A stretch of DNA of 64,000 nt from Phytopythium helicoides (GCA_024867545.1 JANFNE010000092.1:1-64000); one strand, 5' to 3'. Positions 48,181-61,872 are shown, numbered from the stretch's first letter. A program made the numbers and translations. The notes: a model not told the origin generated them from the sequence alone.

Positions 48181-48921
48181 GGTGAAAACTTGAGCCTCGC
48201 ACCCACTGTCTGCATCGCTCACACATTGTTGAGGCTGATGTTGGCATGCCCCTGTATCGTCCCTGTCGGTGGCGCTCGAGATTATCGGCTCGGCTGAACT
48301 AGTACAAGCATGATTCACAGATGTGGCGGATTGTGTTATCAGTGTGAATTCTATAAAAAATCTCACCCATTCACTGTGCTGACCGTGCAATAACCGATGC
48401 TTGCACCCGTGGAGAGCAGCTCGCGGCGCAACTTTTTCGATGTTGAACCGCTCTTTGGAGCACTCGTGGGAATCCACCGGACACCACTGGGCGACAAAAT
48501 ATTCGATTGCCAATCGGAAGGCGAGTTGTAGATCGACTATACAATACTCAGACACAAAACCCTACCCCTGGTTACCCTCTCCGCAACAATCGCACTCGCC
48601 TAAAGAAATCCTACTTCAAGCTACTCTGTTCATGCAATGCTGGTCATGGATGGTTGTCTTTTTTTTTTACAAAGTGCTGAGAAGGATTGAAAGCGACGAG
48701 TAAGTAAGAGAGCAAGAAGTGTACCGACGGTACACGAGGGAGACACACCGGTCTGGGGAACTTCCTGTTGCGGAACCGTTGCCCCATCACTAAACAACGT
48801 AGTACGATGTCAAGCTGTCCGGTAATCGTCTTGTCGATGGTGGCTATCCACCCGATAAATAAGGCCGCACTCGTGTAGCGAACAGTGAAAGCTAACTCAT
48901 CGTTCCAGGCGATCCGATCTA
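48181..48921. other. Spacer between transposon remnant and tRNA array
   Basis: About 740 bp with one 125-codon minus-strand open frame (48178-48555) that has no recognised domain and may be transposon flank. The array repeats begin abruptly after base 48921, which marks the array edge. Confidence 0.5.
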
Positions 48922-49273
48922 AACCGACCCGCCAACTCCATTGCTCTACAACATACCAACACACACACAACCACAACACGCACAATGAAGTCAAACGCAC
49001 AAACAAACAAAACAACAAAACAACAAAACAACAAAACAACAAAACACAAAACGTCAAGCACAACCAAGAAAGCAACAGCATTAGAAAAGAGAGCAATAGA
49101 GCGGAAGAGAGGCATCCGTAGATTGGCATGAACATGCACAAAAACGAGTCAGTATCGAGTTGACGATGGTGAGCGAGTGTGAAGTGGAAGTGGAAGTGGA
49201 ATGGAATGGGCGATTTTGTGTGTGGAAAGAAGCGATAAAAACGAGAGAGAAAAAGGAAGAAAAAGAAAGAGAA

Positions 49274-49345
49274 CTCCCCGTCCGGGAATTGAACCCGGGT
49301 CACCCGCGTGACAGGCGGGTATACTAACCACTATACTAACGAGGA
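49274..49345 (-). tRNA. tRNA-Asp(GTC) copy 1
   Basis: All four arms fold: acceptor TCCTCGT/ACGGGGA with discriminator G, anticodon loop CTGTCAC, T-arm GGTTCAATTCC. The A box TAGTATAGTGG and B box GGTTCAATTCC fit Pol III consensus. No intron and no encoded CCA. Downstream spacer is the divergent type. Confidence 0.98.
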
Positions 49346-49875
49346 AGTACAACACACACAATCACACATATACCAACACACACTGCAAACGCACCACACA
49401 CACAACCAAACACAAACACACCACACACACGCCACAAACACACACCAACAAACACAAAACACACTCAAACACAAAACACACCCACACCCATCCACCCGAC
49501 CCGACCCGACCCGACCCGACCTGAACCGACCCGCCAACTCCATTGCTCTACAACATACCAACACACACACAACCACAACACGCACAATGAAGTCAAACGC
49601 ACAAACAAACAAAACAACAAAACAACAAAACAACAAAACAACAAAACACAAAACGTCAAGCACAACCAAGAAAGCAACAGCATTAGAAAAGAGAGCAATA
49701 GAGCGGAAGAGAGGCATCCGTAGATTGGCATGAACATGCACAAAAACGAGTCAGTATCGAGTTGACGATGGTGAGCGAGTGTGAAGTGGAAGTGGAAGTG
49801 GAATGGAATGGGCGATTTTGTGTGTGGAAAGAAGCGATAAAAACGAGAGAGAAAAAGGAAGAAAAAGAAAGAGAA

Positions 49876-49947
49876 CTCCCCGTCCGGGAATTGAACCCGG
49901 GTCACCCGCGTGACAGGCGGGTATACTAACCACTATACTAACGAGGA
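49876..49947 (-). tRNA. tRNA-Asp(GTC) copy 2
   Basis: Same 72 nt as copy 1, 602 bp away. Its downstream spacer is of the copy 1 type while its upstream flank grades into the type used by all later units. Confidence 0.98.
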
Positions 49948-50477
49948 AGTACAACACACACAATCACACATATACCAACACACACTGCAAACGCACCACA
50001 CACACAAACAAACCACAAACACACAACACACACCACAACGATCACCAACAAACCAAACACACTCAAATACAACCCACCCACACACTATCGACCCGAACCG
50101 ACCCGACCCGACCCGACCCACCAACTCCATTGCACCACAACATACCAACACACAATCACACATTCACATCAAAAACACACCACCACAATCCGCACACAAA
50201 AATGACAAATGAAACGCACAAAAAAACAAAAACAAAAACACAATCACACAAAACAACACAAGACGAAAACACACACCGTCAAGCACAACCAAGAAGCCAA
50301 CAACATTAGAAAAGAGAGCGATAGAGCGGAAGAGAGACATCCGTAGATTGTGATGAAGATGCACAAAAACGAGGCAGTAGCGAGTTGACGATAGGGAGCA
50401 GGTGGCAAGTGCAAGCGGAAGTGGAAGTGGAAGTGGAAGGGAATGGGCGGTTGGTTTTGTGTGTGGAAAGAAGCGAT

Positions 50478-50493
50478 AAAAAAGAGAGGAAAA
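50478..50493 (-). terminator. Probable Pol III terminator (example, copy 3)
   Basis: On the minus strand a TTTT run begins 20 nt after the tRNA end, and a TTTTTT run begins 30 nt after it. The T6 run is kept in almost every unit, including the variants of copies 22 and 24, which have lost the T4 run. It implies a pre-tRNA trailer of about 20-35 nt. Confidence 0.6.
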
Positions 50494-50512
50494 GGAAGAA
50501 GAAGAAAGAGAA

Positions 50513-50584
50513 CTCCCCGTCCGGGAATTGAACCCGGGTCACCCGCGTGACAGGCGGGTATACTAACCACTATACTAACGAGGA
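50513..50584 (-). tRNA. tRNA-Asp(GTC) copy 3
   Basis: First unit with the canonical spacer; 637 bp from copy 2. Carries an AACAAAAACAAAAAC stretch slightly longer than later units. Confidence 0.98.
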
Positions 50585-50606
50585 AGTACAACACATACAT
50601 ACACAC

Positions 50607-50611
50607 ATATA
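50607..50611 (-). promoter_or_regulatory. TATA-like element upstream of the tRNA genes (example, copy 3)
   Basis: TATAT read on the minus strand at -23 to -27 from the tRNA start. It sits at the same distance in copy 1 (49368-49372), although the surrounding A/C-rich sequence differs there, and recurs in the other units I checked. It may help position TFIIIB. Confidence 0.55.
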
Positions 50612-51140
50612 CCAACACACACTGCAAACGCACCACACGCACCAACAACACACAACACACACCACAACGATCACCAACAAACCAAACACACTCAAATACA
50701 ACCCACCCACACACTATCGACCCGAACCGACCCGACCCGACCCGACCCACCAACTCCATTGCACCACAACATACCAACACACAATCACACATTCACATCA
50801 AAAACACACCACCACAATCCGCACACAAAAATGACAAATGAAACGCACAAAAAAACAAAACAAAAACACAATCACACAAAACAACACAAGACGAAAACAC
50901 ACACCGTCAAGCACAACCAAGAAGCCAACAACATTAGAAAAGAGAGCGATAGAGCGGAAGAGAGACATCCGTAGATTGTGATGAAGATGCACAAAAACGA
51001 GGCAGTAGCGAGTTGACGATAGGGAGCAGGTGGCAAGTGCAAGCGGAAGTGGAAGTGGAAGTGGAAGGGAATGGGCGGTTGGTTTTGTGTGTGGAAAGAA
51101 GCGATAAAAAAGAGAGGAAAAGGAAGAAGAAGAAAGAGAA

Positions 51141-51212
51141 CTCCCCGTCCGGGAATTGAACCCGGGTCACCCGCGTGACAGGCGGGTATACTAACCACTA
51201 TACTAACGAGGA
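51141..51212 (-). tRNA. tRNA-Asp(GTC) copy 4
   Basis: Identical gene, 628 bp from copy 3. Confidence 0.98.
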
Positions 51213-51769
51213 AGTACAACACATACATACACACATATACCAACACACACTGCAAACGCACCACACGCACCAACAACACACAACACACACCACAACGATC
51301 ACCAACAAACCAAACACACTCAAATACAACCCACCCACACACTATCGACCCGAACCGACCCGACCCGACCCCGACCCACCAACTCCATTGCACCACAACA
51401 TACCAACACACAATCACACATTCACATCAAAAACACACCACCACAATCCGCACACAAAAATGACAAATGAAACGCACAAAAAAACAAAACAAAAACACAA
51501 TCACACAAAACAACACAAGACGAAAACACACACCGTCAAGCACAACCAAGAAGCCAACAACATTAGAAAAGAGAGCGATAGAGCGGAAGAGAGACATCCG
51601 TAGATTGTGATGAAGATGCACAAAAACGAGGCAGTAGCGAGTTGACGATAGGGAGCAGGTGGCAAGTGCAAGCGGAAGTGGAAGTGGAAGTGGAAGGGAA
51701 TGGGCGGTTGGTTTTGTGTGTGGAAAGAAGCGATAAAAAAGAGAGGAAAAGGAAGAAGAAGAAAGAGAA

Positions 51770-51841
51770 CTCCCCGTCCGGGAATTGAACCCGGGTCACC
51801 CGCGTGACAGGCGGGTATACTAACCACTATACTAACGAGGA
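51770..51841 (-). tRNA. tRNA-Asp(GTC) copy 5
   Basis: Identical gene, 629 bp from copy 4; one extra C in the CCGAC run at about 51371. Confidence 0.98.
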
Positions 51842-52393
51842 AGTACAACACATACATACACACATATACCAACACACACTGCAAACGCACCACACGCACC
51901 AACAACACACAACACACACCACAACGATCACCAACAAACCAAACACACTCAAATACAACCCACCCACACACTATCGACCCGAACCGACCCGACCCGACCC
52001 GACCCACCAACTCCATTGCACCACAACATACCAACACACAATCACACATTCACATCAAAAACACACCACCACAATCCGCACACAAAAATGACAAATGAAA
52101 CGCACAAAAAAACAAAACAAAAACACACACAAAACAACACAAGACGAAAACACACACCGTCAAGCACAACCAAGAAGCCAACAACATTAGAAAAGAGAGC
52201 GATAGAGCGGAAGAGAGACATCCGTAGATTGTGATGAAGATGCACAAAAACGAGGCAGTAGCGAGTTGACGATAGGGAGCAGGTGGCAAGTGCAAGCGGA
52301 AGTGGAAGTGGAAGTGGAAGGGAATGGGCGGTTGGTTTTGTGTGTGGAAAGAAGCGATAAAAAAGAGAGGAAAAGGAAGAAGAAGAAAGAGAA

Positions 52394-52465
52394 CTCCCCG
52401 TCCGGGAATTGAACCCGGGTCACCCGCGTGACAGGCGGGTATACTAACCACTATACTAACGAGGA
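52394..52465 (-). tRNA. tRNA-Asp(GTC) copy 6
   Basis: Identical gene, 624 bp from copy 5; spacer has lost an AATC near 52128. Confidence 0.98.
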
Positions 52466-53024
52466 AGTACAACACATACATACACACATATACCAACACA
52501 CACTGCAAACGCACCACACGCACCAACAACACACAACACACACCACAACGATCACCAACAAACCAAACACACTCAAATACAACCCACCCACACACTATCG
52601 ACCCGAACCCGACCCGACCCCGACCCCGACCCACCAACTCCATTGCACCACAACATACCAACACACAATCACACATTCACATCAAAAACACACCACCACA
52701 ATCCGCACACAAAAATGACAAATGAAACGCACAAAAAAAACAAAACAAAAACACAATCACACAAAACAACACAAGACGAAAACACACACCGTCAAGCACA
52801 ACCAAGAAGCCAACAACATTAGAAAAGAGAGCGATAGAGCGGAAGAGAGACATCCGTAGATTGTGATGAAGATGCACAAAAACGAGGCAGTAGCGAGTTG
52901 ACGATAGGGAGCAGGTGGCAAGTGCAAGCGGAAGTGGAAGTGGAAGTGGAAGGGAATGGGCGGTTGGTTTTGTGTGTGGAAAGAAGCGATAAAAAGAGAG
53001 GAAAAGGAAGAAGAAGAAAGAGAA

Positions 53025-53096
53025 CTCCCCGTCCGGGAATTGAACCCGGGTCACCCGCGTGACAGGCGGGTATACTAACCACTATACTAACGAGGA
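53025..53096 (-). tRNA. tRNA-Asp(GTC) copy 7
   Basis: Identical gene, 631 bp from copy 6; three extra C in the CCGAC run near 52610-52630. Confidence 0.98.
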
Positions 53097-53650
53097 AGTA
53101 CAACACATACATACACACATATACCAACACACACTGCAAACGCACCACACGCACCAACAACACACAACACACCACAACGATCACCAACAAACCAAACACA
53201 CTCAAATACAACCCACCCACACACTATCGACCCGAACCGACCCGACCCGACCCGACCCACCAACTCCATTGCACCACAACATACCAACACACAATCACAC
53301 ATTCACATCAAAAACACACCACCACAATCCGCACACAAAAATGACAAATGAAACGCACAAAAAAACAAAACAAAAACACAATCACACAAAACAACACAAG
53401 ACGAAAACACACACCGTCAAGCACAACCAAGAAGCCAACAACATTAGAAAAGAGAGCGATAGAGCGGAAGAGAGACATCCGTAGATTGTGATGAAGATGC
53501 ACAAAAACGAGGCAGTAGCGAGTTGACGATAGGGAGCAGGTGGCAAGTGCAAGCGGAAGTGGAAGTGGAAGTGGAAGGGAATGGGCGGTTGGTTTTGTGT
53601 GTGGAAAGAAGCGATAAAAAAGAGAGGAAAAGGAAGAAGAAGAAAGAGAA

Positions 53651-53722
53651 CTCCCCGTCCGGGAATTGAACCCGGGTCACCCGCGTGACAGGCGGGTATA
53701 CTAACCACTATACTAACGAGGA
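53651..53722 (-). tRNA. tRNA-Asp(GTC) copy 8
   Basis: Identical gene, 626 bp from copy 7. Confidence 0.98.
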
Positions 53723-54278
53723 AGTACAACACATACATACACACATATACCAACACACACTGCAAACGCACCACACGCACCAACAACACACAACACACAC
53801 CACAACGATCACCAACAAACCAAACACACTCAAATACAACCCACCCACACACTATCGACCCGAACCGACCCGACCCGACCCGACCCACCAACTCCATTGC
53901 ACCACAACATACCAACACACAATCACACATTCACATCAAAAACACACCACCACAATCCGCACACAAAAATGACAAATGAAACGCACAAAAAAACAAAACA
54001 AAAACACAATCACACAAAACAACACAAGACGAAAACACACACCGTCAAGCACAACCAAGAAGCCAACAACATTAGAAAAGAGAGCGATAGAGCGGAAGAG
54101 AGACATCCGTAGATTGTGATGAAGATGCACAAAAACGAGGCAGTAGCGAGTTGACGATAGGGAGCAGGTGGCAAGTGCAAGCGGAAGTGGAAGTGGAAGT
54201 GGAAGGGAATGGGCGGTTGGTTTTGTGTGTGGAAAGAAGCGATAAAAAAGAGAGGAAAAGGAAGAAGAAGAAAGAGAA

Positions 54279-54350
54279 CTCCCCGTCCGGGAATTGAACC
54301 CGGGTCACCCGCGTGACAGGCGGGTATACTAACCACTATACTAACGAGGA
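54279..54350 (-). tRNA. tRNA-Asp(GTC) copy 9
   Basis: Identical gene, 628 bp from copy 8. Confidence 0.98.
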
Positions 54351-54907
54351 AGTACAACACATACATACACACATATACCAACACACACTGCAAACGCACC
54401 ACACGCACCAACAACACACAACACACACCACAACGATCACCAACAAACCAAACACACTCAAATACAACCCACCCACACACTATCGACCCGAACCGACCCG
54501 ACCCGACCCGACCCACCAACTCCATTGCACCACAACATACCAACACACAATCACACATTCACATCAAAAACACACCACCACAATCCGCACACAAAAATGA
54601 CAAATGAAACGCACAAAAAAACAAAACAAAAACACAATCACACAAAACAACACAAGACGAAAAACACACACCGTCAAGCACAACCAAGAAGCCAACAACA
54701 TTAGAAAAGAGAGCGATAGAGCGGAAGAGAGACATCCGTAGATTGTGATGAAGATGCACAAAAACGAGGCAGTAGCGAGTTGACGATAGGGAGCAGGTGG
54801 CAAGTGCAAGCGGAAGTGGAAGTGGAAGTGGAAGGGAATGGGCGGTTGGTTTTGTGTGTGGAAAGAAGCGATAAAAAAGAGAGGAAAAGGAAGAAGAAGA
54901 AAGAGAA

Positions 54908-54979
54908 CTCCCCGTCCGGGAATTGAACCCGGGTCACCCGCGTGACAGGCGGGTATACTAACCACTATACTAACGAGGA
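54908..54979 (-). tRNA. tRNA-Asp(GTC) copy 10
   Basis: Identical gene, 629 bp from copy 9; one extra A at about 54661. Confidence 0.98.
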
Positions 54980-55532
54980 AGTACAACACATACATACACA
55001 CATATACCAACACACACTGCAAACGCACCACACGCACCAACAACACACAACACACACCACAACGATCACCAACAAACCAAACACACTCAAATACAACCCA
55101 CCCACACACTATCGACCCGAACCGACCCGACCCGACCCGACCCACCAACTCCATTGCACCACAACATACCAACACACAATCACACATTCACATCAAAAAC
55201 ACACCACCACAATCCGCACACAAAAATGACAAATGAAACGCACAAAAAAACAAAAAAACACAATCACACAAAACAACACAAGACGAAAACACACACCGTC
55301 AAGCACAACCAAGAAGCCAACAACATTAGAAAAGAGAGCGATAGAGCGGAAGAGAGACATCCGTAGATTGTGATGAAGATGCACAAAAACGAGGCAGTAG
55401 CGAGTTGACGATAGGGAGCAGGTGGCAAGTGCAAGCGGAAGTGGAAGTGGAAGTGGAAGGGAATGGGCGGTTGGTTTTGTGTGTGGAAAGAAGCGATAAA
55501 AAAGAGAGGAAAAGGAAGAAGAAGAAAGAGAA

Positions 55533-55604
55533 CTCCCCGTCCGGGAATTGAACCCGGGTCACCCGCGTGACAGGCGGGTATACTAACCACTATACTAACG
55601 AGGA
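55533..55604 (-). tRNA. tRNA-Asp(GTC) copy 11
   Basis: Identical gene, 625 bp from copy 10; shortened A-run near 55252. Confidence 0.98.
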
Positions 55605-56161
55605 AGTACAACACATACATACACACATATACCAACACACACTGCAAACGCACCACACGCACCAACAACACACAACACACACCACAACGATCACCAACAA
55701 ACCAAACACACTCAAATACAACCCACCCACACACTATCGACCCGAACCCGACCCGACCCGACCCGACCCACCAACTCCATTGCACCACAACATACCAACA
55801 CACAATCACACATTCACATCAAAAACACACCACCACAATCCGCACACAAAAATGACAAATGAAACGCACAAAAAAACAAAACAAAAACACAATCACACAA
55901 AACAACACAAGACGAAAACACACACCGTCAAGCACAACCAAGAAGCCAACAACATTAGAAAAGAGAGCGATAGAGCGGAAGAGAGACATCCGTAGATTGT
56001 GATGAAGATGCACAAAAACGAGGCAGTAGCGAGTTGACGATAGGGAGCAGGTGGCAAGTGCAAGCGGAAGTGGAAGTGGAAGTGGAAGGGAATGGGCGGT
56101 TGGTTTTGTGTGTGGAAAGAAGCGATAAAAAAGAGAGGAAAAGGAAGAAGAAGAAAGAGAA

Positions 56162-56233
56162 CTCCCCGTCCGGGAATTGAACCCGGGTCACCCGCGTGAC
56201 AGGCGGGTATACTAACCACTATACTAACGAGGA
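56162..56233 (-). tRNA. tRNA-Asp(GTC) copy 12
   Basis: Identical gene, 629 bp from copy 11. Confidence 0.98.
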
Positions 56234-56789
56234 AGTACAACACATACATACACACATATACCAACACACACTGCAAACGCACCACACGCACCAACAACAC
56301 ACAACACACACCACAACGATCACCAACAAACCAAACACACTCAAATACAACCCACCCACACACTATCGACCCGAACCGACCCGACCCGACCCGACCCACC
56401 AACTCCATTGCACCACAACATACCAACACACAATCACACATTCACATCAAAAACACACCACCACAATCCGCACACAAAAATGACAAATGAAACGCACAAA
56501 AAAACAAAACAAAAACACAATCACACAAAACAACACAAGACGAAAACACACACCGTCAAGCACAACCAAGAAGCCAACAACATTAGAAAAGAGAGCGATA
56601 GAGCGGAAGAGAGACATCCGTAGATTGTGATGAAGATGCACAAAAACGAGGCAGTAGCGAGTTGACGATAGGGAGCAGGTGGCAAGTGCAAGCGGAAGTG
56701 GAAGTGGAAGTGGAAGGGAATGGGCGGTTGGTTTTGTGTGTGGAAAGAAGCGATAAAAAAGAGAGGAAAAGGAAGAAGAAGAAAGAGAA

Positions 56790-56861
56790 CTCCCCGTCCG
56801 GGAATTGAACCCGGGTCACCCGCGTGACAGGCGGGTATACTAACCACTATACTAACGAGGA
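56790..56861 (-). tRNA. tRNA-Asp(GTC) copy 13
   Basis: Identical gene, 628 bp from copy 12. Confidence 0.98.
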
Positions 56862-57417
56862 AGTACAACACATACATACACACATATACCAACACACACT
56901 GCAAACGCACCACACGCACCAACAACACACAACACACACCACAACGATCACCAACAAACCAAACACACTCAAATACAACCCACCCACACACTATCGACCC
57001 GAACCGACCCGACCCGACCCGACCCACCAACTCCATTGCACCACAACATACCAACACACAATCACACATTCACATCAAAAACACACCACCACAATCCGCA
57101 CACAAAAATGACAAATGAAACGCACAAAAAAACAAAACAAAAACACAATCACACAAAACAACACAAGACGAAAACACACACCGTCAAGCACAACCAAGAA
57201 GCCAACAACATTAGAAAAGAGAGCGATAGAGCGGAAGAGAGACATCCGTAGATTGTGATGAAGATGCACAAAAACGAGGCAGTAGCGAGTTGACGATAGG
57301 GAGCAGGTGGCAAGTGCAAGCGGAAGTGGAAGTGGAAGTGGAAGGGAATGGGCGGTTGGTTTTGTGTGTGGAAAGAAGCGATAAAAAAGAGAGGAAAAGG
57401 AAGAAGAAGAAAGAGAA

Positions 57418-57489
57418 CTCCCCGTCCGGGAATTGAACCCGGGTCACCCGCGTGACAGGCGGGTATACTAACCACTATACTAACGAGGA
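57418..57489 (-). tRNA. tRNA-Asp(GTC) copy 14
   Basis: Identical gene, 628 bp from copy 13. Confidence 0.98.
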
Positions 57490-58045
57490 AGTACAACACA
57501 TACATACACACATATACCAACACACACTGCAAACGCACCACACGCACCAACAACACACAACACACACCACAACGATCACCAACAAACCAAACACACTCAA
57601 ATACAACCCACCCACACACTATCGACCCGAACCGACCCGACCCGACCCGACCCACCAACTCCATTGCACCACAACATACCAACACACAATCACACATTCA
57701 CATCAAAAACACACCACCACAATCCGCACACAAAAATGACAAATGAAACGCACAAAAAAACAAAACAAAAACACAATCACACAAAACAACACAAGACGAA
57801 AACACACACCGTCAAGCACAACCAAGAAGCCAACAACATTAGAAAAGAGAGCGATAGAGCGGAAGAGAGACATCCGTAGATTGTGATGAAGATGCACAAA
57901 AACGAGGCAGTAGCGAGTTGACGATAGGGAGCAGGTGGCAAGTGCAAGCGGAAGTGGAAGTGGAAGTGGAAGGGAATGGGCGGTTGGTTTTGTGTGTGGA
58001 AAGAAGCGATAAAAAAGAGAGGAAAAGGAAGAAGAAGAAAGAGAA

Positions 58046-58117
58046 CTCCCCGTCCGGGAATTGAACCCGGGTCACCCGCGTGACAGGCGGGTATACTAAC
58101 CACTATACTAACGAGGA
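58046..58117 (-). tRNA. tRNA-Asp(GTC) copy 15
   Basis: Identical gene, 628 bp from copy 14. Confidence 0.98.
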
Positions 58118-58673
58118 AGTACAACACATACATACACACATATACCAACACACACTGCAAACGCACCACACGCACCAACAACACACAACACACACCACAA
58201 CGATCACCAACAAACCAAACACACTCAAATACAACCCACCCACACACTATCGACCCGAACCGACCCGACCCGACCCGACCCACCAACTCCATTGCACCAC
58301 AACATACCAACACACAATCACACATTCACATCAAAAACACACCACCACAATCCGCACACAAAAATGACAAATGAAACGCACAAAAAAACAAAACAAAAAC
58401 ACAATCACACAAAACAACACAAGACGAAAACACACACCGTCAAGCACAACCAAGAAGCCAACAACATTAGAAAAGAGAGCGATAGAGCGGAAGAGAGACA
58501 TCCGTAGATTGTGATGAAGATGCACAAAAACGAGGCAGTAGCGAGTTGACGATAGGGAGCAGGTGGCAAGTGCAAGCGGAAGTGGAAGTGGAAGTGGAAG
58601 GGAATGGGCGGTTGGTTTTGTGTGTGGAAAGAAGCGATAAAAAAGAGAGGAAAAGGAAGAAGAAGAAAGAGAA

Positions 58674-58745
58674 CTCCCCGTCCGGGAATTGAACCCGGGT
58701 CACCCGCGTGACAGGCGGGTATACTAACCACTATACTAACGAGGA
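58674..58745 (-). tRNA. tRNA-Asp(GTC) copy 16
   Basis: Identical gene, 628 bp from copy 15. Confidence 0.98.
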
Positions 58746-59297
58746 AGTACAACACATACATACACACATATACCAACACACACTGCAAACGCACCACACG
58801 CACCAACAACACACAACACACACCACAACGATCACCAACAAACCAAACACACTCAAATACAACCCACCCACACACTATCGACCCGAACCGACCCGACCCG
58901 ACCCGACCCACCAACTCCATTGCACCACAACATACCAACACACAATCACACATTCACATCAAAAACACACCACCACAATCCGCACACAAAAATGACAAAT
59001 GAAACGCACAAAAAAACAAAACAAAAACACAATCACACAAAACAACACAAGACGAAAACACACACCGTCAAGCACAACCAAGAAGCCAACAACATTAGAA
59101 AAGAGAGCGATAGAGCGGAAGAGAGACATCCGTAGATTGTGATGAAGATGCACAAAAACGAGGCAGTAGCGAGTTGACGATAGGGAGCAGGTGGCAAGTG
59201 CAGGAAGTGGAAGTGGAAGTGGAAGGGAATGGGCGGTTGGTTTTGTGTGTGGAAAGAAGCGATAAAAAAGAGAGAAAAGGAAGAAGAAGAAAGAGAA

Positions 59298-59369
59298 CTC
59301 CCCGTCCGGGAATTGAACCCGGGTCACCCGCGTGACAGGCGGGTATACTAACCACTATACTAACGAGGA
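59298..59369 (-). tRNA. tRNA-Asp(GTC) copy 17
   Basis: Identical gene, 624 bp from copy 16; bases lost next to the GGAAGT run near 59202 and in the G/A tract near 59275. Confidence 0.98.
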
Positions 59370-59919
59370 AGTACAACACATACATACACACATATACCAA
59401 CACACACTGCAAACGCACCACACGCACCAACAACACACAACACACACCACAACGATCACCAACAAACCAAACACACTCAAATACAACCCACCCACACACT
59501 ATCGACCCGAACCGACCCGACCCGACCCGACCCACCAACTCCATTGCACCACAACATACCAACACACAATCACACATTCACATCAAAAACACACCACCAC
59601 AATCCGCACACAAAAATGACAAATGAAACGCACAAAAAAACAAAACAAAAACACAATCACACAAAACAACACAAGACGAAAACACACACCGTCAAGCACA
59701 ACCAAGAAGCCAACAACATTAGAAAAGAGAGCGATAGAGCGGAAGAGAGACATCCGTAGATTGTGATGAAGATGCACAAAAACGAGGCAGTAGCGAGTTG
59801 ACGATAGGGAGCAGGTGGCAAGTGCAGAAGTGGAAGTGGAAGTGGAGGAATGGGCGGTTGGTTTTGTGTGTGGAAAGAAGCGATAAAAAAGAGAGGAAAA
59901 GGAAGAAGAAGAAAGAGAA

Positions 59920-59991
59920 CTCCCCGTCCGGGAATTGAACCCGGGTCACCCGCGTGACAGGCGGGTATACTAACCACTATACTAACGAGGA
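59920..59991 (-). tRNA. tRNA-Asp(GTC) copy 18
   Basis: Identical gene, 622 bp from copy 17; GGAAGT run altered near 59826-59848. Confidence 0.98.
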
Positions 59992-60545
59992 AGTACAACA
60001 CATACATACACACATATACCAACACACACTGCAAACGCACCACACGCACCAACAACACACAACACACACCACAACGATCACCAACAAACCAAACACACTC
60101 AAATACAACCCACCCACACACTATCGACCCGAACCGACCCGACCCGACCCGACCCACCAACTCCATTGCACCACAACATACCAACACACAATCACACATT
60201 CACATCAAAAACACACCACCACAATCCGCACACAAAAATGACAAATGAAACGCACAAAAAAACAAAACAAAAACACAATCACACAAAACAACACAAGACG
60301 AAAACACACACCGTCAAGCACAACCAAGAAGCCAACAACATTAGAAAAGAGAGCGATAGAGCGGAAGAGAGGACATCCGTAGATTGTGATGAAGATGCAC
60401 AAAAACGAGGCAGTAGCGAGTTGACGATAGGGAGCAGGTGGCAAGTGCAAGCGGAGGAAGTGGAAGTGGAAGGGAATGGGCGGTTGGTTTTGTGTGTGGA
60501 AAGAAGCGATAAAAAAGAGAGGAAAAGGAAGAAGAAGAAAGAGAA

Positions 60546-60617
60546 CTCCCCGTCCGGGAATTGAACCCGGGTCACCCGCGTGACAGGCGGGTATACTAAC
60601 CACTATACTAACGAGGA
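60546..60617 (-). tRNA. tRNA-Asp(GTC) copy 19
   Basis: Identical gene, 626 bp from copy 18; extra G at about 60371 and altered GGAAGT run. Confidence 0.98.
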
Positions 60618-61173
60618 AGTACAACACATACATACACACATATACCAACACACACTGCAAACGCACCACACGCACCAACAACACACAACACACACCACAA
60701 CGATCACCAACAAACCAAACACACTCAAATACAACCCACCCACACACTATCGACCCGAACCGACCCGACCCGACCCGACCCACCAACTCCATTGCACCAC
60801 AACATACCAACACACAATCACACATTCACATCAAAAACACACCACCACAATCCGCACACAAAAATGACAAATGAAACGCACAAAAAAACAAAACAAAAAC
60901 ACAATCACACAAAACAACACAAGACGAAAACACACACCGTCAAGCACAACCAAGAAGCCAACAACATTAGAAAAGAGAGCGATAGAGCGGAAGAGAGACA
61001 TCCGTAGATTGTGATGAAGATGCACAAAAACGAGGCAGTAGCGAGTTGACGATAGGGAGCAGGTGGCAAGTGCAAGCGGAAGTGGAAGTGGAAGTGGAAG
61101 GGAATGGGCGGTTGGTTTTGTGTGTGGAAAGAAGCGATAAAAAAGAGAGGAAAAGGAAGAAGAAGAAAGAGAA

Positions 61174-61245
61174 CTCCCCGTCCGGGAATTGAACCCGGGT
61201 CACCCGCGTGACAGGCGGGTATACTAACCACTATACTAACGAGGA
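61174..61245 (-). tRNA. tRNA-Asp(GTC) copy 20
   Basis: Identical gene, 628 bp from copy 19. Confidence 0.98.
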
Positions 61246-61800
61246 AGTACAACACATACATACACACATATACCAACACACACTGCAAACGCACCACACG
61301 CACCAACAACACACAACACACACCACAACGATCACCAACAAACCAAACACACTCAAATACAACCCACCCACACACTATCGACCCGAACCGACCCGACCCG
61401 ACCCGACCCACCAACTCCATTGCACCACAACATACCAACACACAATCACACATTCACATCAAAAACACACCACCACAATCCGCACACAAAAATGACAAAT
61501 GAAACGCACAAAAAAACAAAACAAAAACACAATCACACAAAACAACACAAGACGAAAACACACACCGTCAAGCACAACCAAGAAGCCAACAACATTAGAA
61601 AAGAGAGCGATAGAGCGGAAGAGAGACATCCGTAGATTGTGATGAAGATGCACAAAAACGAGGCAGTAGCGAGTTGACGATAGGGAGCAGGTGGCAAGTG
61701 CAAGCGGAAGTGGAAGTGGAAGTGGAAGGAATGGGCGGTTGGTTTTGTGTGTGGAAAGAAGCGATAAAAAAGAGAGGAAAAGGAAGAAGAAGAAAGAGAA

Positions 61801-61872
61801 CTCCCCGTCCGGGAATTGAACCCGGGTCACCCGCGTGACAGGCGGGTATACTAACCACTATACTAACGAGGA
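61801..61872 (-). tRNA. tRNA-Asp(GTC) copy 21
   Basis: Identical gene, 627 bp from copy 20. Confidence 0.98.

Noticed and set aside
48178..48555. 125-codon minus-strand open frame as a separate gene
   Set aside because: No domain, no recognisable start context, and it abuts the decayed transposon; recorded only as possible flank.
49498..49530. CCGAC runs as possible interstitial telomere repeats
   Set aside because: The pentamer does not match known stramenopile telomere units (TTTAGGG type) and occurs as short runs inside each unit.
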